Source of the DNA: Dyella_B sp035503745
GTDB lineage: Bacteria > Pseudomonadota > Gammaproteobacteria > Xanthomonadales > Rhodanobacteraceae
Reading direction: 5' to 3'
DNA length: 64,000 nucleotides
NCBI RefSeq assembly: GCF_035503745.1
Contig: NZ_DATJTC010000005.1
Location: 1-64,000 of the forward strand
The notes below the pieces were generated by a model. It made no database searches, was not told the origin of the DNA, and saw nothing but the letters and a program-made list of their open reading frames with translations. Below, in pieces: positions 7,876 through 16,328 of the stretch. A program made the translations under genes and the position numbers. The first letter of the stretch is position 1, and each line of letters starts with the position of its first letter.

Positions 7876-7895
7876 TGTATTAACGCATTAGCACA
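7876..7895 (+). promoter_or_regulatory. Candidate operator for the TrpR/YerC-type regulator
   Basis: TGTATTAACGCATTAGCACA is a 20-base pseudo-palindrome: 14 of 20 positions are symmetric and all six exceptions are transitions, so it reads TGT-RY-TAA-Y-GC-R-TTA-RY-ACA. It lies at about +3 to +23 of the predicted transcript, where a bound repressor would block RNA polymerase. The regulator gene starts two bases after it. Autoregulation in response to histidine is inferred. Confidence 0.55.
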
Positions 7896-7897
7896 TT

Positions 7898-8233
7898 ATG
7901 AAACGTCGATCGATCGATCCCGAAACGCCGGACGAATCCGCCAAGATCAGTCTGTGCCGCGCCTTGCTATCCATGAAAAACGTGGAAGAGATGGACGCGT
8001 TCCTCAACGACCTGTGCACACCCGCCGAGTTGGAAGTGCTGGTCGATCGCTGGCGGGTGGTGCCATATCTGCTTGAAGGCGTGTCGTATCGCGAGATTCA
8101 CGAGCGCACCGCCGTCAGCATCACCACCATCGGCCGCGTGGCGCGCTATCTGAATCAAGGCAGCGGCGGGTATCTTGCCGCCGGGGCACGCGCGGCGCGC
8201 AGTCGCGCCACGGCCAAACGGGTGCGGGCATGA
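7898..8233 (+). CDS. TrpR/YerC-family regulator of the his operon
   Basis: 111 aa. It belongs to the TrpR-like YerC/YecD family of small helical DNA-binding proteins. The core runs from about residue 18 to 95: ALLSMKNVEEMDAFLNDLC, the family signature TPAELEVLVDRW, then the helix-turn-helix YREIHERTAVSITTIGRVARYLN followed by GGYLAA. B. subtilis-type YerC proteins align over the same span, and in Firmicutes this family (HisR) is known to control histidine genes. Here it is the first gene of the his operon: its stop overlaps the hisG start (ATGA), and an operator-like palindrome precedes it. A role as histidine-responsive repressor is therefore likely but inferred. The basic C-terminal tail (GARAARSRATAKRVRA) is an addition. 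Confidence 0.85.
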   Translation: MKRRSIDPETPDESAKISLCRALLSMKNVEEMDAFLNDLCTPAELEVLVDRWRVVPYLLEGVSYREIHERTAVSITTIGRVARYLNQGSGGYLAAGARAARSRATAKRVRA

Positions 8234-9123
8234 AACCGCGCGATCGTCTGCGCATTGCCATGCAGAAGTCAGGGCGCCTGACCGAGCCCGCGCTGGATCT
8301 GCTCAAACGTTGCGGGCTCACCTTCCGCCAGAGCCGTGACAAGCTGTTCTGTTTTGGGGAAGGCGAACCGGTGGACCTGCTGCTGGTTCGCGATGACGAC
8401 ATCCCCGGCCTTATCGCACAAGGCGTGTGCGATCTGGGCATCGTCGGCCGCAACGTGCTGGACGAATTCAAGGGTGCCGCGACGAATGCCGCCGCCATGC
8501 TGACCGAGTGGCGTCCGCTGGGCTTCGGTCGCTGCCGCCTGTCCATCGCCGTGCCGCATGACATGCATTACAGCCAGCCACGCGATCTGGATGGCCTGCG
8601 CATTGCAACCTCTTATCCTGCCTTGCTCAATGGGTGGCTCAACGCGCAGGCCGTCAACGCCGCCGTGGTGACGCTGGCAGGTTCGGTGGAAATCGCACCC
8701 AAGCTGGGCACGGCCGATGTCATCTGCGATCTGGTGCAAAGCGGCGGCACGCTGGTCGCCAATCAGCTGCGCGAAACCGAAGTGCTGTTGCAAAGCGAGG
8801 CCGTGCTGGCCGGTCCGGAGTCGCTGCCCACCGACGAGCGCGGCGACATGATCGAGCTGCTGCTCAAGCGCCTGGATGGCGTGATCCAGGTGCGCGAATC
8901 GCGCCTGCTGCTGCTGCAAACCTCTCGCACGTCGCTGGATGCCGTCACCCGGCTGTTGCCGGGCGGCCCGCAGCCGACGCTGCTGCCGGTGGCCGGGCAA
9001 CCGGACCAGCTGATGCTGCAGGCCTTGTGCGCCGGCGAAGTGAGCTGGCGGCAATTGGAAGAAATCAAGAAAGCCGGTGCGCGCGAGATGTTCGTGTTGC
9101 CGGTGGAAAAAATGCTTGCGTAA
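8230..9123 (+). CDS. hisG: ATP phosphoribosyltransferase, long form
   Basis: 297 aa; ATG overlaps the preceding stop. It catalyses the first, feedback-inhibited step of histidine synthesis: ATP plus PRPP gives phosphoribosyl-ATP. The catalytic domain begins LRIAMQKSGRLTEPAL. It contains the periplasmic-binding-protein-like motifs DLGIVGRNVLDEF and KLGTADVICDLVQSGGTL, the last being the PRPP/pyrophosphate loop. Residues about 220-297 form the ACT-like regulatory domain of the long form, which binds histidine and does not need HisZ. This agrees with the neighbouring synthetase being a true HisS. Second gene of the nine-gene operon. Confidence 0.97.
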   Translation: MKPRDRLRIAMQKSGRLTEPALDLLKRCGLTFRQSRDKLFCFGEGEPVDLLLVRDDDIPGLIAQGVCDLGIVGRNVLDEFKGAATNAAAMLTEWRPLGFGRCRLSIAVPHDMHYSQPRDLDGLRIATSYPALLNGWLNAQAVNAAVVTLAGSVEIAPKLGTADVICDLVQSGGTLVANQLRETEVLLQSEAVLAGPESLPTDERGDMIELLLKRLDGVIQVRESRLLLLQTSRTSLDAVTRLLPGGPQPTLLPVAGQPDQLMLQALCAGEVSWRQLEEIKKAGAREMFVLPVEKMLA

Positions 9124-9136
9124 CGAGTTGGCTTGA

Positions 9137-10444
9137 ATGAAACGAATTTCCTGGAATACTCTGGACGAACCGTCGCGTCGCACCGCACTGGCAAGGCCCG
9201 CGCAATCCCGGGCGGAAGAGCGGCGGCACCGTGTCCAACAGATCATCGCCCAAGTACGCGAACGCGGCGACGCAGCCCTGCGCGAACTTTCCGCTCGCTA
9301 CGACCAGTGCGCGCTTGAGAGGCTTGAGGTCGATGACGCTGAATTCGCCGCGGCCGAGACAAAGCTCGCTCCGCAACTGAAAGCGGCGATCCGCGAGGCG
9401 GCCGGGCGCATCGAGGCCTTTCACCGCGCAGGTGCGCCGCAGGCCGTTGCCGTGGATACGGCCACCGGCGTAAGGGTCGAGCGTGTACTGCGTCCGATTC
9501 AGCGCGTGGGGCTTTATGTACCGGCAGGCAGCGCGCCATTGCCTTCCACGGCGCTGATGCTGGGCGTGCCCGCGCGCATCGCCGGTTGTCGCGAAGTGGT
9601 GCTTTGCTCCCCGGCCCGCGCGGATGGTACCTGCGATGAAGCCGTGCTGTTCGCCGCACGCGAAGTGGGCGTGCACCGGGTGTTCAAGCTCGGCGGCGCG
9701 CAGGCAATTGCCGCCATGGCCTATGGCACCGAGAGCGTGCCGCGTTGCGACAAGCTGTTCGGTCCGGGCAACGCGTGGGTGACCGAAGCGAAGCTGCAAG
9801 TCTCGGGCGATCCCGATGGCGCGGCGATCGATATGCCGGCCGGCCCGTCGGAGGTGCTGGTGGTTGCCGATGCGCAAGCCAATCCGGTATTCGTGGCGGC
9901 CGATCTGCTGTCGCAGGCCGAGCATGGTCCCGATTCGCAGGTGATCCTGGTCAGTCCATCATCGAGCCTGCTCGACAAGGTGTCCGCCGAAGTGGCGCGG
10001 CAATGCGCGGAGCTGCCGCGCGGGGCCATCGCGGAACAGGCGCTGGCGCAGAGCCGTCTGATCGAGGTCCAGTCGCTTGCGCAGGCGATCGAAGTCAGCA
10101 ATCGCTATGCGCCGGAGCACCTTATTTTACAGACGGCGGCGGCACGCAGCCTGCTCGATCTTGTCCAAAGTGCGGGTTCGGTGTTCGTCGGTGCCTGGAC
10201 GCCGGAGTCCGTCGGCGACTATTGCAGCGGCAGCAACCACGTATTGCCAACGTACGGCTATGCACGCAGCTACAGCGGCGTTTCCGTGGCCAGCTATCAA
10301 AAGCAGATCACTGTGCAAGAAGTCGATCCCAATGGCCTGCGCGCCATCGGCCCATGCACGGCAACACTGGCAGCGGCCGAACAACTGGAAGCGCACCGCC
10401 GCGCGGTGACCTTGCGCCTGGCGGCATTGGGTGTGCGGCTATGA
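9137..10444 (+). CDS. hisD: Histidinol dehydrogenase
   Basis: 435 aa, starting 13 bases after hisG. It carries out the last two steps, oxidising L-histidinol to histidine with two NAD and a bound zinc. Signatures seen: RVGLYVPAGSAPLPST (about 120-135); FKLGGAQAIAAMAYGT; the family pattern around PAGPSEVLVVAD (about 235), DLLSQAEHGPDSQ with zinc-ligand Gln and His, and the catalytic Glu-His pair in YAPEHLILQT. Length is normal for the family (about 430). Its stop overlaps the hisC start. Confidence 0.97.
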   Translation: MKRISWNTLDEPSRRTALARPAQSRAEERRHRVQQIIAQVRERGDAALRELSARYDQCALERLEVDDAEFAAAETKLAPQLKAAIREAAGRIEAFHRAGAPQAVAVDTATGVRVERVLRPIQRVGLYVPAGSAPLPSTALMLGVPARIAGCREVVLCSPARADGTCDEAVLFAAREVGVHRVFKLGGAQAIAAMAYGTESVPRCDKLFGPGNAWVTEAKLQVSGDPDGAAIDMPAGPSEVLVVADAQANPVFVAADLLSQAEHGPDSQVILVSPSSSLLDKVSAEVARQCAELPRGAIAEQALAQSRLIEVQSLAQAIEVSNRYAPEHLILQTAAARSLLDLVQSAGSVFVGAWTPESVGDYCSGSNHVLPTYGYARSYSGVSVASYQKQITVQEVDPNGLRAIGPCTATLAAAEQLEAHRRAVTLRLAALGVRL

Positions 10445-11502
10445 GCGTGCTGGATCTTGCCAGGCCGGAAATCCGCACGCTGCAGCCGTACTCCTCCGCT
10501 CGGATGGAGGCCGGTGGCGGCCAGATCATGCTCAACGCGAATGAATCGGCGTGGCAGCCGGTCGGCGATATGGGGCTGGGCTGCAATCGCTATCCCGATC
10601 CGCAACCGGCAGCGCTCGTGCAGGCGCTGGCGCAACTGTATGGCGTCAAGCACGAGCAGCTATGGGTGGGGCGCGGCAGCGACGAGGCGATCGATCTGCT
10701 GGTGCGCGCTTTCTGCCGGGCCGGCGCGGATGCCATCCTGATCCAGCCGCCGACCTTCGGCATGTACGCGGTCAGCGCGCGCATCCAGAACGCGGCGGTG
10801 ATCGAAGTGCCGCTCAAGGCGGATTTCAGTGTCGACGCGCAAGCGCTGCTCGCTGCCGTAACGCCCGCGGTCAAGTTGATATTTCTGTGCACGCCGAATA
10901 ATCCGAGCGGCCGCTCGATTCCGCGCGCGGACATCGAACATCTTGCGGCACAACTGGCTGGAAGGGCGCTGGTGGTGGTGGATGAGGCGTATGTGGAATT
11001 TTCCGATCAGCCAAGCGTGGCCAATCTGATCGACCGTTACGAAAACCTGGCTGTCCTGCGCACCTTGTCCAAAGCCTGGGCGCTGGCGGGTGCGCGCATT
11101 GGCAGTCTGCTGGCCCATCCTGATGTCATCGCCCTGATTCGCCGCATCATGCCGCCCTATCCGCTACCGCTTCCTTGCGTGGCAGCGGCGCTGGCGGAAC
11201 TGGCGCCAGCGGGACAGGCCACGGCGCGCGAAAACGTGGCGATCGTGCGCGAACAGCGCGCGATCATGCGCAGTGCGCTGACCAGGATTCCGGGCGTTCG
11301 CGAGGTGATGCCGTCGGACGCCAATTTCCTGGCCGTCCGCTTCGACGACGCAGGAACCGTATATCAGCGCCTGCTGCAGGCCGGCATCGTGGTGCGCGAT
11401 ATTCGTCGTTATCGCCAACTGGAAGACGCATTGCGCATCACCATGGGTACACCGGAGGAAAATGCGCGCGTGCTTACCGTGCTGAGCGAGGCCAGGGCAT
11501 GA
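10441..11502 (+). CDS. hisC: Histidinol-phosphate aminotransferase
   Basis: 353 aa; ATG overlaps the hisD stop. It transfers an amino group from glutamate to imidazole-acetol phosphate, using pyridoxal phosphate. Fold-type I features: LNANESAWQP near the N-terminus, GRGSDEAIDLLVRAF binding the cofactor phosphate, CTPNNPSGRSIP, VVVDEAYVEFS with the Asp that contacts the pyridine nitrogen, and the lysine of RTLSKAWALAGARIG that forms the Schiff base (near residue 214). It overlaps hisB by four bases, which implies coupled translation. Confidence 0.97.
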   Translation: MSVLDLARPEIRTLQPYSSARMEAGGGQIMLNANESAWQPVGDMGLGCNRYPDPQPAALVQALAQLYGVKHEQLWVGRGSDEAIDLLVRAFCRAGADAILIQPPTFGMYAVSARIQNAAVIEVPLKADFSVDAQALLAAVTPAVKLIFLCTPNNPSGRSIPRADIEHLAAQLAGRALVVVDEAYVEFSDQPSVANLIDRYENLAVLRTLSKAWALAGARIGSLLAHPDVIALIRRIMPPYPLPLPCVAAALAELAPAGQATARENVAIVREQRAIMRSALTRIPGVREVMPSDANFLAVRFDDAGTVYQRLLQAGIVVRDIRRYRQLEDALRITMGTPEENARVLTVLSEARA

Positions 11503-12566
11503 GCCGAAAGATTCTTTTCGTCGACCGCGACGGCTGCCTGATCGAGGAACCCGCCGACCAGCAGATCGACAGCTACGAGAAGCTTTCGCTGCTGCCGGGT
11601 GTTGTCGCGGCCCTGCAGCGCATCGTGGCGGCAGGCTATGAGCTGGTGATGGTGACCAACCAGGACGGCCTGGGCACCGAGCGGTTTCCGCAGGCGCATT
11701 TCGACGGCCCGCACGATTTGATGCTGCGCATCCTCGCCTCGCAAGGCATCCGGTTTCGCCAGGTGCTGATCGATCGCAGCTTCCAGCACGAAGGCCTCGA
11801 TACGCGCAAACCCGGCATCGGCATGATGCGCTCCTACCTCGCTGACGACAGCTGGATCCGCGCCGAGTCGGCGATGGTGGGCGATCGCCCAACCGATCTG
11901 CAATTTGCCGCCAATCTGGGCGTGCGCGGCTTTCGCGTCGGCCGCGACGGCATCGGTTGGGACGACGTCGCGCATCAACTGCTGGACCGTCCGCGCGTGG
12001 CCGAAGTGGTGCGCCATACCAAGGAAACGCGCATTACCGTGCGCGTGGATCTGGATCGTCCCGCTGAACCGGTGGTGCACACGGGTCTTGGCTTCTTCGA
12101 TCACATGCTTGAGCAGATCGGCAAGCACGGCGGCTTCGCCCTGCGGATTGACTGCGATGGCGATACCAAGGTGGACGAACATCACACCATTGAGGACTGC
12201 GCGCTGGCGCTGGGCCAGGCTTTGCGTCAGGCATTGGGCGACAAACGCGGTATCGGCCGCTATGGATTCACCTTGCCGATGGACGAGTCGCTTGCCAGTG
12301 CCGCGCTGGATCTTTCCGGTCGTCCCTACCTGGTTTTCGACGGTGCATTTACGCGCGAACGAGTCGGTGACATTCCCACCGAACTGGTACCGCATTTCTT
12401 TCGCTCCTTATGCGACACCTTGGGCGCCAATCTGCACTTGTCGGTGAAGGGCGATAACGCGCATCACATGGTCGAGGCGTGCTTTAAGGTCACCGCGCGC
12501 GTGCTGCGCCAGGCGATTCGCCGCGAAGGCAGCGAACTGCCCAGTACCAAGGGGATGCTGTCGTGA
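11499..12566 (+). CDS. hisB: Bifunctional histidinol-phosphatase / imidazoleglycerol-phosphate dehydratase
   Basis: 355 aa; ATG overlaps the hisC stop. Two fused enzymes. Residues 1 to about 165 are a HAD-family phosphatase, with nucleophile and acid in FVDRDGCLIEE (Asp9, Asp11), the motif VMVTNQDGLGTERF and a C-terminal MVGDRPTDLQFA. Residues about 170-355 are the manganese-dependent dehydratase, with HTGLGFFDHMLEQIGKHGGF, DEHHTIEDCALALGQAL and GDNAHHMVEACFKV. The steps catalysed are numbers six and eight of the pathway. This fused form is typical of gammaproteobacteria. It overlaps hisH by four bases. Confidence 0.97.
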   Translation: MSRKILFVDRDGCLIEEPADQQIDSYEKLSLLPGVVAALQRIVAAGYELVMVTNQDGLGTERFPQAHFDGPHDLMLRILASQGIRFRQVLIDRSFQHEGLDTRKPGIGMMRSYLADDSWIRAESAMVGDRPTDLQFAANLGVRGFRVGRDGIGWDDVAHQLLDRPRVAEVVRHTKETRITVRVDLDRPAEPVVHTGLGFFDHMLEQIGKHGGFALRIDCDGDTKVDEHHTIEDCALALGQALRQALGDKRGIGRYGFTLPMDESLASAALDLSGRPYLVFDGAFTRERVGDIPTELVPHFFRSLCDTLGANLHLSVKGDNAHHMVEACFKVTARVLRQAIRREGSELPSTKGMLS

Positions 12567-13153
12567 GCGTGGTCCTGGTCGATGCCGGCGGTACCAACAT
12601 CGGCTCGGTGCGCTACGCCTTGCAACGGCTGGGCGTGGATGCATCGCTGACCTCCGATGTGGCGCAGATCCGGATGGCCGACAAAGTGATCCTGCCCGGC
12701 GTGGGTGCGGCCGGGCCGGGCATGGCGCGATTGCGCGAGCTTGGCCTGGTCGAGGCGATCCGCGCGCTGACACAACCGGTGCTTGGCGTATGCCTGGGCA
12801 TGCAGCTGCTGTGCACGCATTCGGCCGAAAGCGATACGCCGTGCCTGGACGTCATTGCGGCCAAGGTGTCGCGCTTCGTGGAGGCGCCCGGTCTGTGCGT
12901 TCCGCACATGGGCTGGAATCGTCTCTCGCCAGTGGCCGCCCATCCGCTGACCGACCATCTGGAAGAAGGCGACTGGGCGTATTTCGTGCACAGCTATGCC
13001 GTTCCTCTGGGCGATTACACGCTGGCCAGCGCCGATTACGGCGGCGGTTTTTCCGCAGTCATCGCCCAGGGCAATTTCCATGGCATGCAGTTTCACCCGG
13101 AGCGCTCGGCGCGCGTCGGCGCCAAATTATTGAAGAACTTCCTCGAACTATGA
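12563..13153 (+). CDS. hisH: Imidazole glycerol phosphate synthase, glutaminase subunit
   Basis: 196 aa. It starts at a GTG overlapping the hisB stop (GTGA); the protein begins SVVLVDAGGTNIGSV after the initiator. It is a class I glutamine amidotransferase: the nucleophile Cys is in GVCLGMQLL (near residue 78), and the His-Glu partners in MQFHPERS (near 178). It releases ammonia from glutamine and passes it to HisF, forming IGP and AICAR. A GTG start is common for a coupled downstream gene. It overlaps hisA by four bases. Confidence 0.96.
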   Translation: MSVVLVDAGGTNIGSVRYALQRLGVDASLTSDVAQIRMADKVILPGVGAAGPGMARLRELGLVEAIRALTQPVLGVCLGMQLLCTHSAESDTPCLDVIAAKVSRFVEAPGLCVPHMGWNRLSPVAAHPLTDHLEEGDWAYFVHSYAVPLGDYTLASADYGGGFSAVIAQGNFHGMQFHPERSARVGAKLLKNFLEL

Positions 13154-13878
13154 CTTTTGACGTGATACCCGCCATCGATCTGCGCGGCGGCCAGGTGGTC
13201 CGCCTGCGGCAAGGCGATTACGCGCAGGAAACTCGTTACGCGCAGCATCCGCAGCACATCGCCACGCACTATGCCGACGCCGGCGCAAGCTGGTTGCATG
13301 TGGTTGACCTGGATGGCGCGCGTTCGGGCGACCTGGCCAACCTGGCGGTGATTGCATCGCTGGCGAAGGCCGGCATGCGCGTGCAGGCGGGCGGCGGTGT
13401 ACGCGCGGAAGAAGACGTGCAGCGGTTATTGGACGCGGGCGTGTCGCGCGTGGTGGTTGGCAGCGTTGCGATCCGTGAACCGGAGCGAGTCGCCGCATGG
13501 CTAAAAACTCATGGCGCCGAACGCTTTACCATCGCCCTGGATACCCGCCGGCGCGATGGCCGCTGGAGCCTGCCCAGCGCAGGCTGGACCGAGGATGAGA
13601 CACGCACGCTCGACGAACTGGCACCGTGGTACGCCGCACAAGGAGCGCGTCATCTGTTGTGCACGGATATCGAGCGCGACGGCATGCTGGCCGGCTTCAA
13701 TCTGGATTTGTACCGGCATCTGGCGCAGCTCGCGCCGCAGCTCGCGGTGCAGGCGTCGGGCGGAGTGCGTTCGCTGGACGATATCCGCGCCGCGCGCGAT
13801 GCCGGCGCGCGCGGGGTGATTCTCGGCCGCGCGCTGTTGGAAGGGCGTTTCACGCTACAGGACGCGTTGACATGCTGA
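13150..13878 (+). CDS. hisA: ProFAR isomerase
   Basis: 242 aa; ATG overlaps the hisH stop. A (beta-alpha)8 barrel that isomerises ProFAR to PRFAR, an Amadori rearrangement. The N-terminal motif VIPAIDLRGGQVVRL carries the general-base Asp, and the second half has LLCTDIERDGMLAGFN with the acid Asp. Phosphate-binding glycines occur in QAGGGVR and QASGGVR, the internal twofold repeat shared with HisF. It overlaps hisF by seven bases. Confidence 0.97.
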   Translation: MTFDVIPAIDLRGGQVVRLRQGDYAQETRYAQHPQHIATHYADAGASWLHVVDLDGARSGDLANLAVIASLAKAGMRVQAGGGVRAEEDVQRLLDAGVSRVVVGSVAIREPERVAAWLKTHGAERFTIALDTRRRDGRWSLPSAGWTEDETRTLDELAPWYAAQGARHLLCTDIERDGMLAGFNLDLYRHLAQLAPQLAVQASGGVRSLDDIRAARDAGARGVILGRALLEGRFTLQDALTC

Positions 13879-14663
13879 GTCGCCGCATCATTCCCTGCCT
13901 GGACGTGCGCGATGGCAAAGTCGTCAAGGGCGTGCGTTTCCGCGATCATGTCGTGATGGGCGAAATCGTCGAGTTCGCCTTGCGCTACCGCGACGAAGGC
14001 GCCGACGAACTGGTGTTCTATGACATCACCGCCAGCCCCGAGGGACGCAGTGTCGATCGCGGCTGGGTGGAGCGTGTGGCGCGCGTGATCGATATCCCGT
14101 TCTGCGTGGCCGGAGGCATTCGCTCCGTGGAAGAAGCACGCGCGGTGCTGCATGCGGGCGCCGACAAGATCTCGGTGAACTCGCCCGCGCTGGAACGCCC
14201 CGAACTGGTGGACGAATTGGCGGACGCATTTGGCGTGCAATGCGTGGTGGCAGGCATCGATTCGATGCGCGACGCCGATGGCGAATGGCGCGTGCGCCAG
14301 TACACGGGCGATCCGTCCAAGACGCGTTCGCTGGCCCGGCGAACGATCGACTGGGTAATCGAGGTACAGCGACGCGGTGCCGGTGAGATCGTGCTCAACT
14401 GCATGGACAGCGACGGGGTGCGCAAAGGTTACGATCTGCCGCAGCTCAGTCAGGTACGGGCTGTTTGTCGCGTTCCCTTGATCGCGTCGGGTGGTGCCGG
14501 TGCGATGGAACACTTTGGCGATGCGTTCATGCAGGCGCACGTCGATGGCGCGCTTGCCGCCAGTGTCTTTCACAGCGGAGCCATCGTGATACCCCCATTG
14601 AAACGGTACCTGCAGCAGCAGGGCGTGGTGGTTCGCCTGCAGGAGTGCGCCGAACATGCATGA
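13872..14663 (+). CDS. hisF: Imidazole glycerol phosphate synthase, cyclase subunit
   Basis: 263 aa; ATG lies inside the end of hisA. It joins ammonia from HisH to PRFAR, closing the imidazole ring. The N-terminus RRIIPCLDVRDGKVVKGV carries the catalytic Asp, and LNCMDSDGVRKGYD carries the second (near residue 180). Phosphate sites CVAGGIRS and IASGGAGAMEHF are present. The N-terminal barrel mouth used to channel ammonia is therefore intact. It overlaps hisIE by eight bases. Confidence 0.97.
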   Translation: MLSRRIIPCLDVRDGKVVKGVRFRDHVVMGEIVEFALRYRDEGADELVFYDITASPEGRSVDRGWVERVARVIDIPFCVAGGIRSVEEARAVLHAGADKISVNSPALERPELVDELADAFGVQCVVAGIDSMRDADGEWRVRQYTGDPSKTRSLARRTIDWVIEVQRRGAGEIVLNCMDSDGVRKGYDLPQLSQVRAVCRVPLIASGGAGAMEHFGDAFMQAHVDGALAASVFHSGAIVIPPLKRYLQQQGVVVRLQECAEHA

Positions 14664-15273
14664 CATCACCCATGATTTCAGCCGTCTGGACTGGAACAAG
14701 TCGGATGGATTGCTGCCTGCCATCGTGCAGCACTGGCTGAGTGGGGAAGTGCTGATGCTCGGCTACATGAACGCCCAGGCGCTGGCGCGCACGCAGGAAC
14801 TGGGCCAGGTGACCTTCTATAGCCGCAGCAAGCAGCGTCTGTGGACCAAGGGCGAAAGCTCCGGCCATGTATTGCAGCTCAAGTCGATCCGCATCGATTG
14901 CGATGCGGACACATTGCTCGTGCAGGCCCAACCCAATGGTCCGACCTGTCATCTTGGCACCCGCAGTTGCTTCGGCGATGCTGCCAGGCCTCCGCTGGGG
15001 TTTCTGGCCGAGCTCGATGCCCTGGTTGCCAGCCGCAAGGCACAGCTGCCCGAAGGCAGCTACACCACCCAATTGTTCAAGGACGGTACGCGCCGCATCG
15101 CGCAGAAGGTGGGCGAGGAGGGTGTCGAGACGGCGCTTGCCGCGGTGGTGCAGGGCGATGAGGAGTTATTGGGCGAAGCGGCCGATCTGGTTTTCCATCT
15201 CACCGTGTTGTTGCGCGCACGCGGCCTGGGCCTGGACGATATCGTGCGCGTGCTTGCCGCGCGGCATGGTTAA
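14656..15273 (+). CDS. hisI: Bifunctional phosphoribosyl-AMP cyclohydrolase / phosphoribosyl-ATP pyrophosphatase
   Basis: 205 aa, also called hisIE. Residues 1 to about 110 are the zinc cyclohydrolase, with EVLMLGYMNAQAL, YSRSKQRLWTKGESSGH, IRIDCDADTLLVQ and CHLGTRSCF supplying metal ligands. Residues about 115-205 are the MazG-like pyrophosphatase, with GSYTTQLFKDGTRRIAQKVGEEGVE and the acidic EAADLVFHLTVLL helix. The two do steps three and two of the pathway. It is the last gene of the operon; 16 bases separate it from the converging peptidase gene and I see no clear terminator there. Confidence 0.97.
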   Translation: MHDITHDFSRLDWNKSDGLLPAIVQHWLSGEVLMLGYMNAQALARTQELGQVTFYSRSKQRLWTKGESSGHVLQLKSIRIDCDADTLLVQAQPNGPTCHLGTRSCFGDAARPPLGFLAELDALVASRKAQLPEGSYTTQLFKDGTRRIAQKVGEEGVETALAAVVQGDEELLGEAADLVFHLTVLLRARGLGLDDIVRVLAARHG

Positions 15274-15289
15274 ACGCGTTGCGTCGAAC

Positions 15290-16321
15290 TCACTGGGCGG
15301 CTGCGGGCGCGCTGCTCGCCGATGCCGGCGGTGGCGCGAACGGCACCGCCGCGCCGGGTTTGACGTCTCGCCGCCACATTGCCAGTTGCTGCACGATGCC
15401 TTCGCCGATATTGATCTGCGGCTCGGATGGCGTGAGCTTGTCCTGCTTTTCCCAGCCTTCGATGTCGGTTTTCGCGTACTGGAACGCGTCGACGAAATCG
15501 TCGGTGCGGTTCATGGCGTCGACCAGCCATGCCTTGCCGAAGTAGGTGATATCCGAGTCGCTGCCGCAGCCGAATGAACTGCGATCGGTGCGCGCGGCAG
15601 TCAGCACCAGCGTGCCCGCGCTGTGCAGATCCGGAATGAAGCCGCCGGAATAGCACGCGTTTACCACCACCACCTTCCACTTGAACGGATGCTTCTTGAG
15701 GATGCCGGCAAGATCGGGGGCGCCGATCTGATCCAAGGGCAGCGGATCCATGTCGACCAGCAGGTTGTGATCCTCGTCGCCATGCGAAGTCAGGTACAGC
15801 ACCAGGATGTCCTGGTCCGGCTTCATCACAGTCCAGAGACCGTCGAGTGCGCTTTCCAGGTTGCTCCAGTCCGCCAGCGGATGGGTTTGCAAGGTGGTGG
15901 GGTTGTTTTCCAGCACCAGCGCATGTGCGGTCGGACCGAAGCGCTTGGTGAACAGTTGCGCGGCGTATTCGGCTTCGTTGCGGAACACGTCCTCGCCGCC
16001 GTCGCCGGCGAAGGTGAGCAGGTAAAGGTTGGTTTTGCCGGGCACGCGCGGGCCCAGCTGCGACAAGGCTGTGTGCATCATCCCTGGCTGGGCGTAGAAG
16101 ACCTGTTCTGGCGAGGGCCCTTGGTTGGGCCAGTTGTCGTTGCTGTCGCTGCTGTCGTCCGAATCGCTGCTGGAGCTGGAAGTCGCAGGGTTGTTTGCCG
16201 TGCTGGCGCCGGAGGCCATGTTGGTGGCCGAAGCGACGTGTGAAGGCGAATGCCGGCCGACCAGCGTCATCAGCAGCACACCGGCGGCGAAGGCGAGCAG
16301 GGCGGTTAGTAGGGTGCGCAT
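15290..16321 (-). CDS. Membrane-anchored caspase-like C13-family peptidase
   Basis: 343 aa from ATG 16321. Residues 3-21 are a hydrophobic anchor or uncleaved signal (LLTALLAFAAGVLLMTLVG). Then comes a low-complexity Ser/Asp/Asn linker (about 40-65), then a legumain-type C13 cysteine peptidase domain. The His-Cys dyad is visible: His180 in VLYLTSHGDED and Cys223 in VVVNACYSGGF, each after a hydrophobic strand as in the caspase fold. The tail is rich in Ala/Pro/Ser. It probably faces the periplasm. It starts only 8 bases after mtnC and is likely in the same transcript, although no shared function is known. Substrate unknown. The upstream longer frame overlaps mtnC and is not coding. Confidence 0.88.
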   Translation of the reverse strand: MRTLLTALLAFAAGVLLMTLVGRHSPSHVASATNMASGASTANNPATSSSSSDSDDSSDSNDNWPNQGPSPEQVFYAQPGMMHTALSQLGPRVPGKTNLYLLTFAGDGGEDVFRNEAEYAAQLFTKRFGPTAHALVLENNPTTLQTHPLADWSNLESALDGLWTVMKPDQDILVLYLTSHGDEDHNLLVDMDPLPLDQIGAPDLAGILKKHPFKWKVVVVNACYSGGFIPDLHSAGTLVLTAARTDRSSFGCGSDSDITYFGKAWLVDAMNRTDDFVDAFQYAKTDIEGWEKQDKLTPSEPQINIGEGIVQQLAMWRRDVKPGAAVPFAPPPASASSAPAAAQ

Positions 16322-16328
16322 GGAGGGC

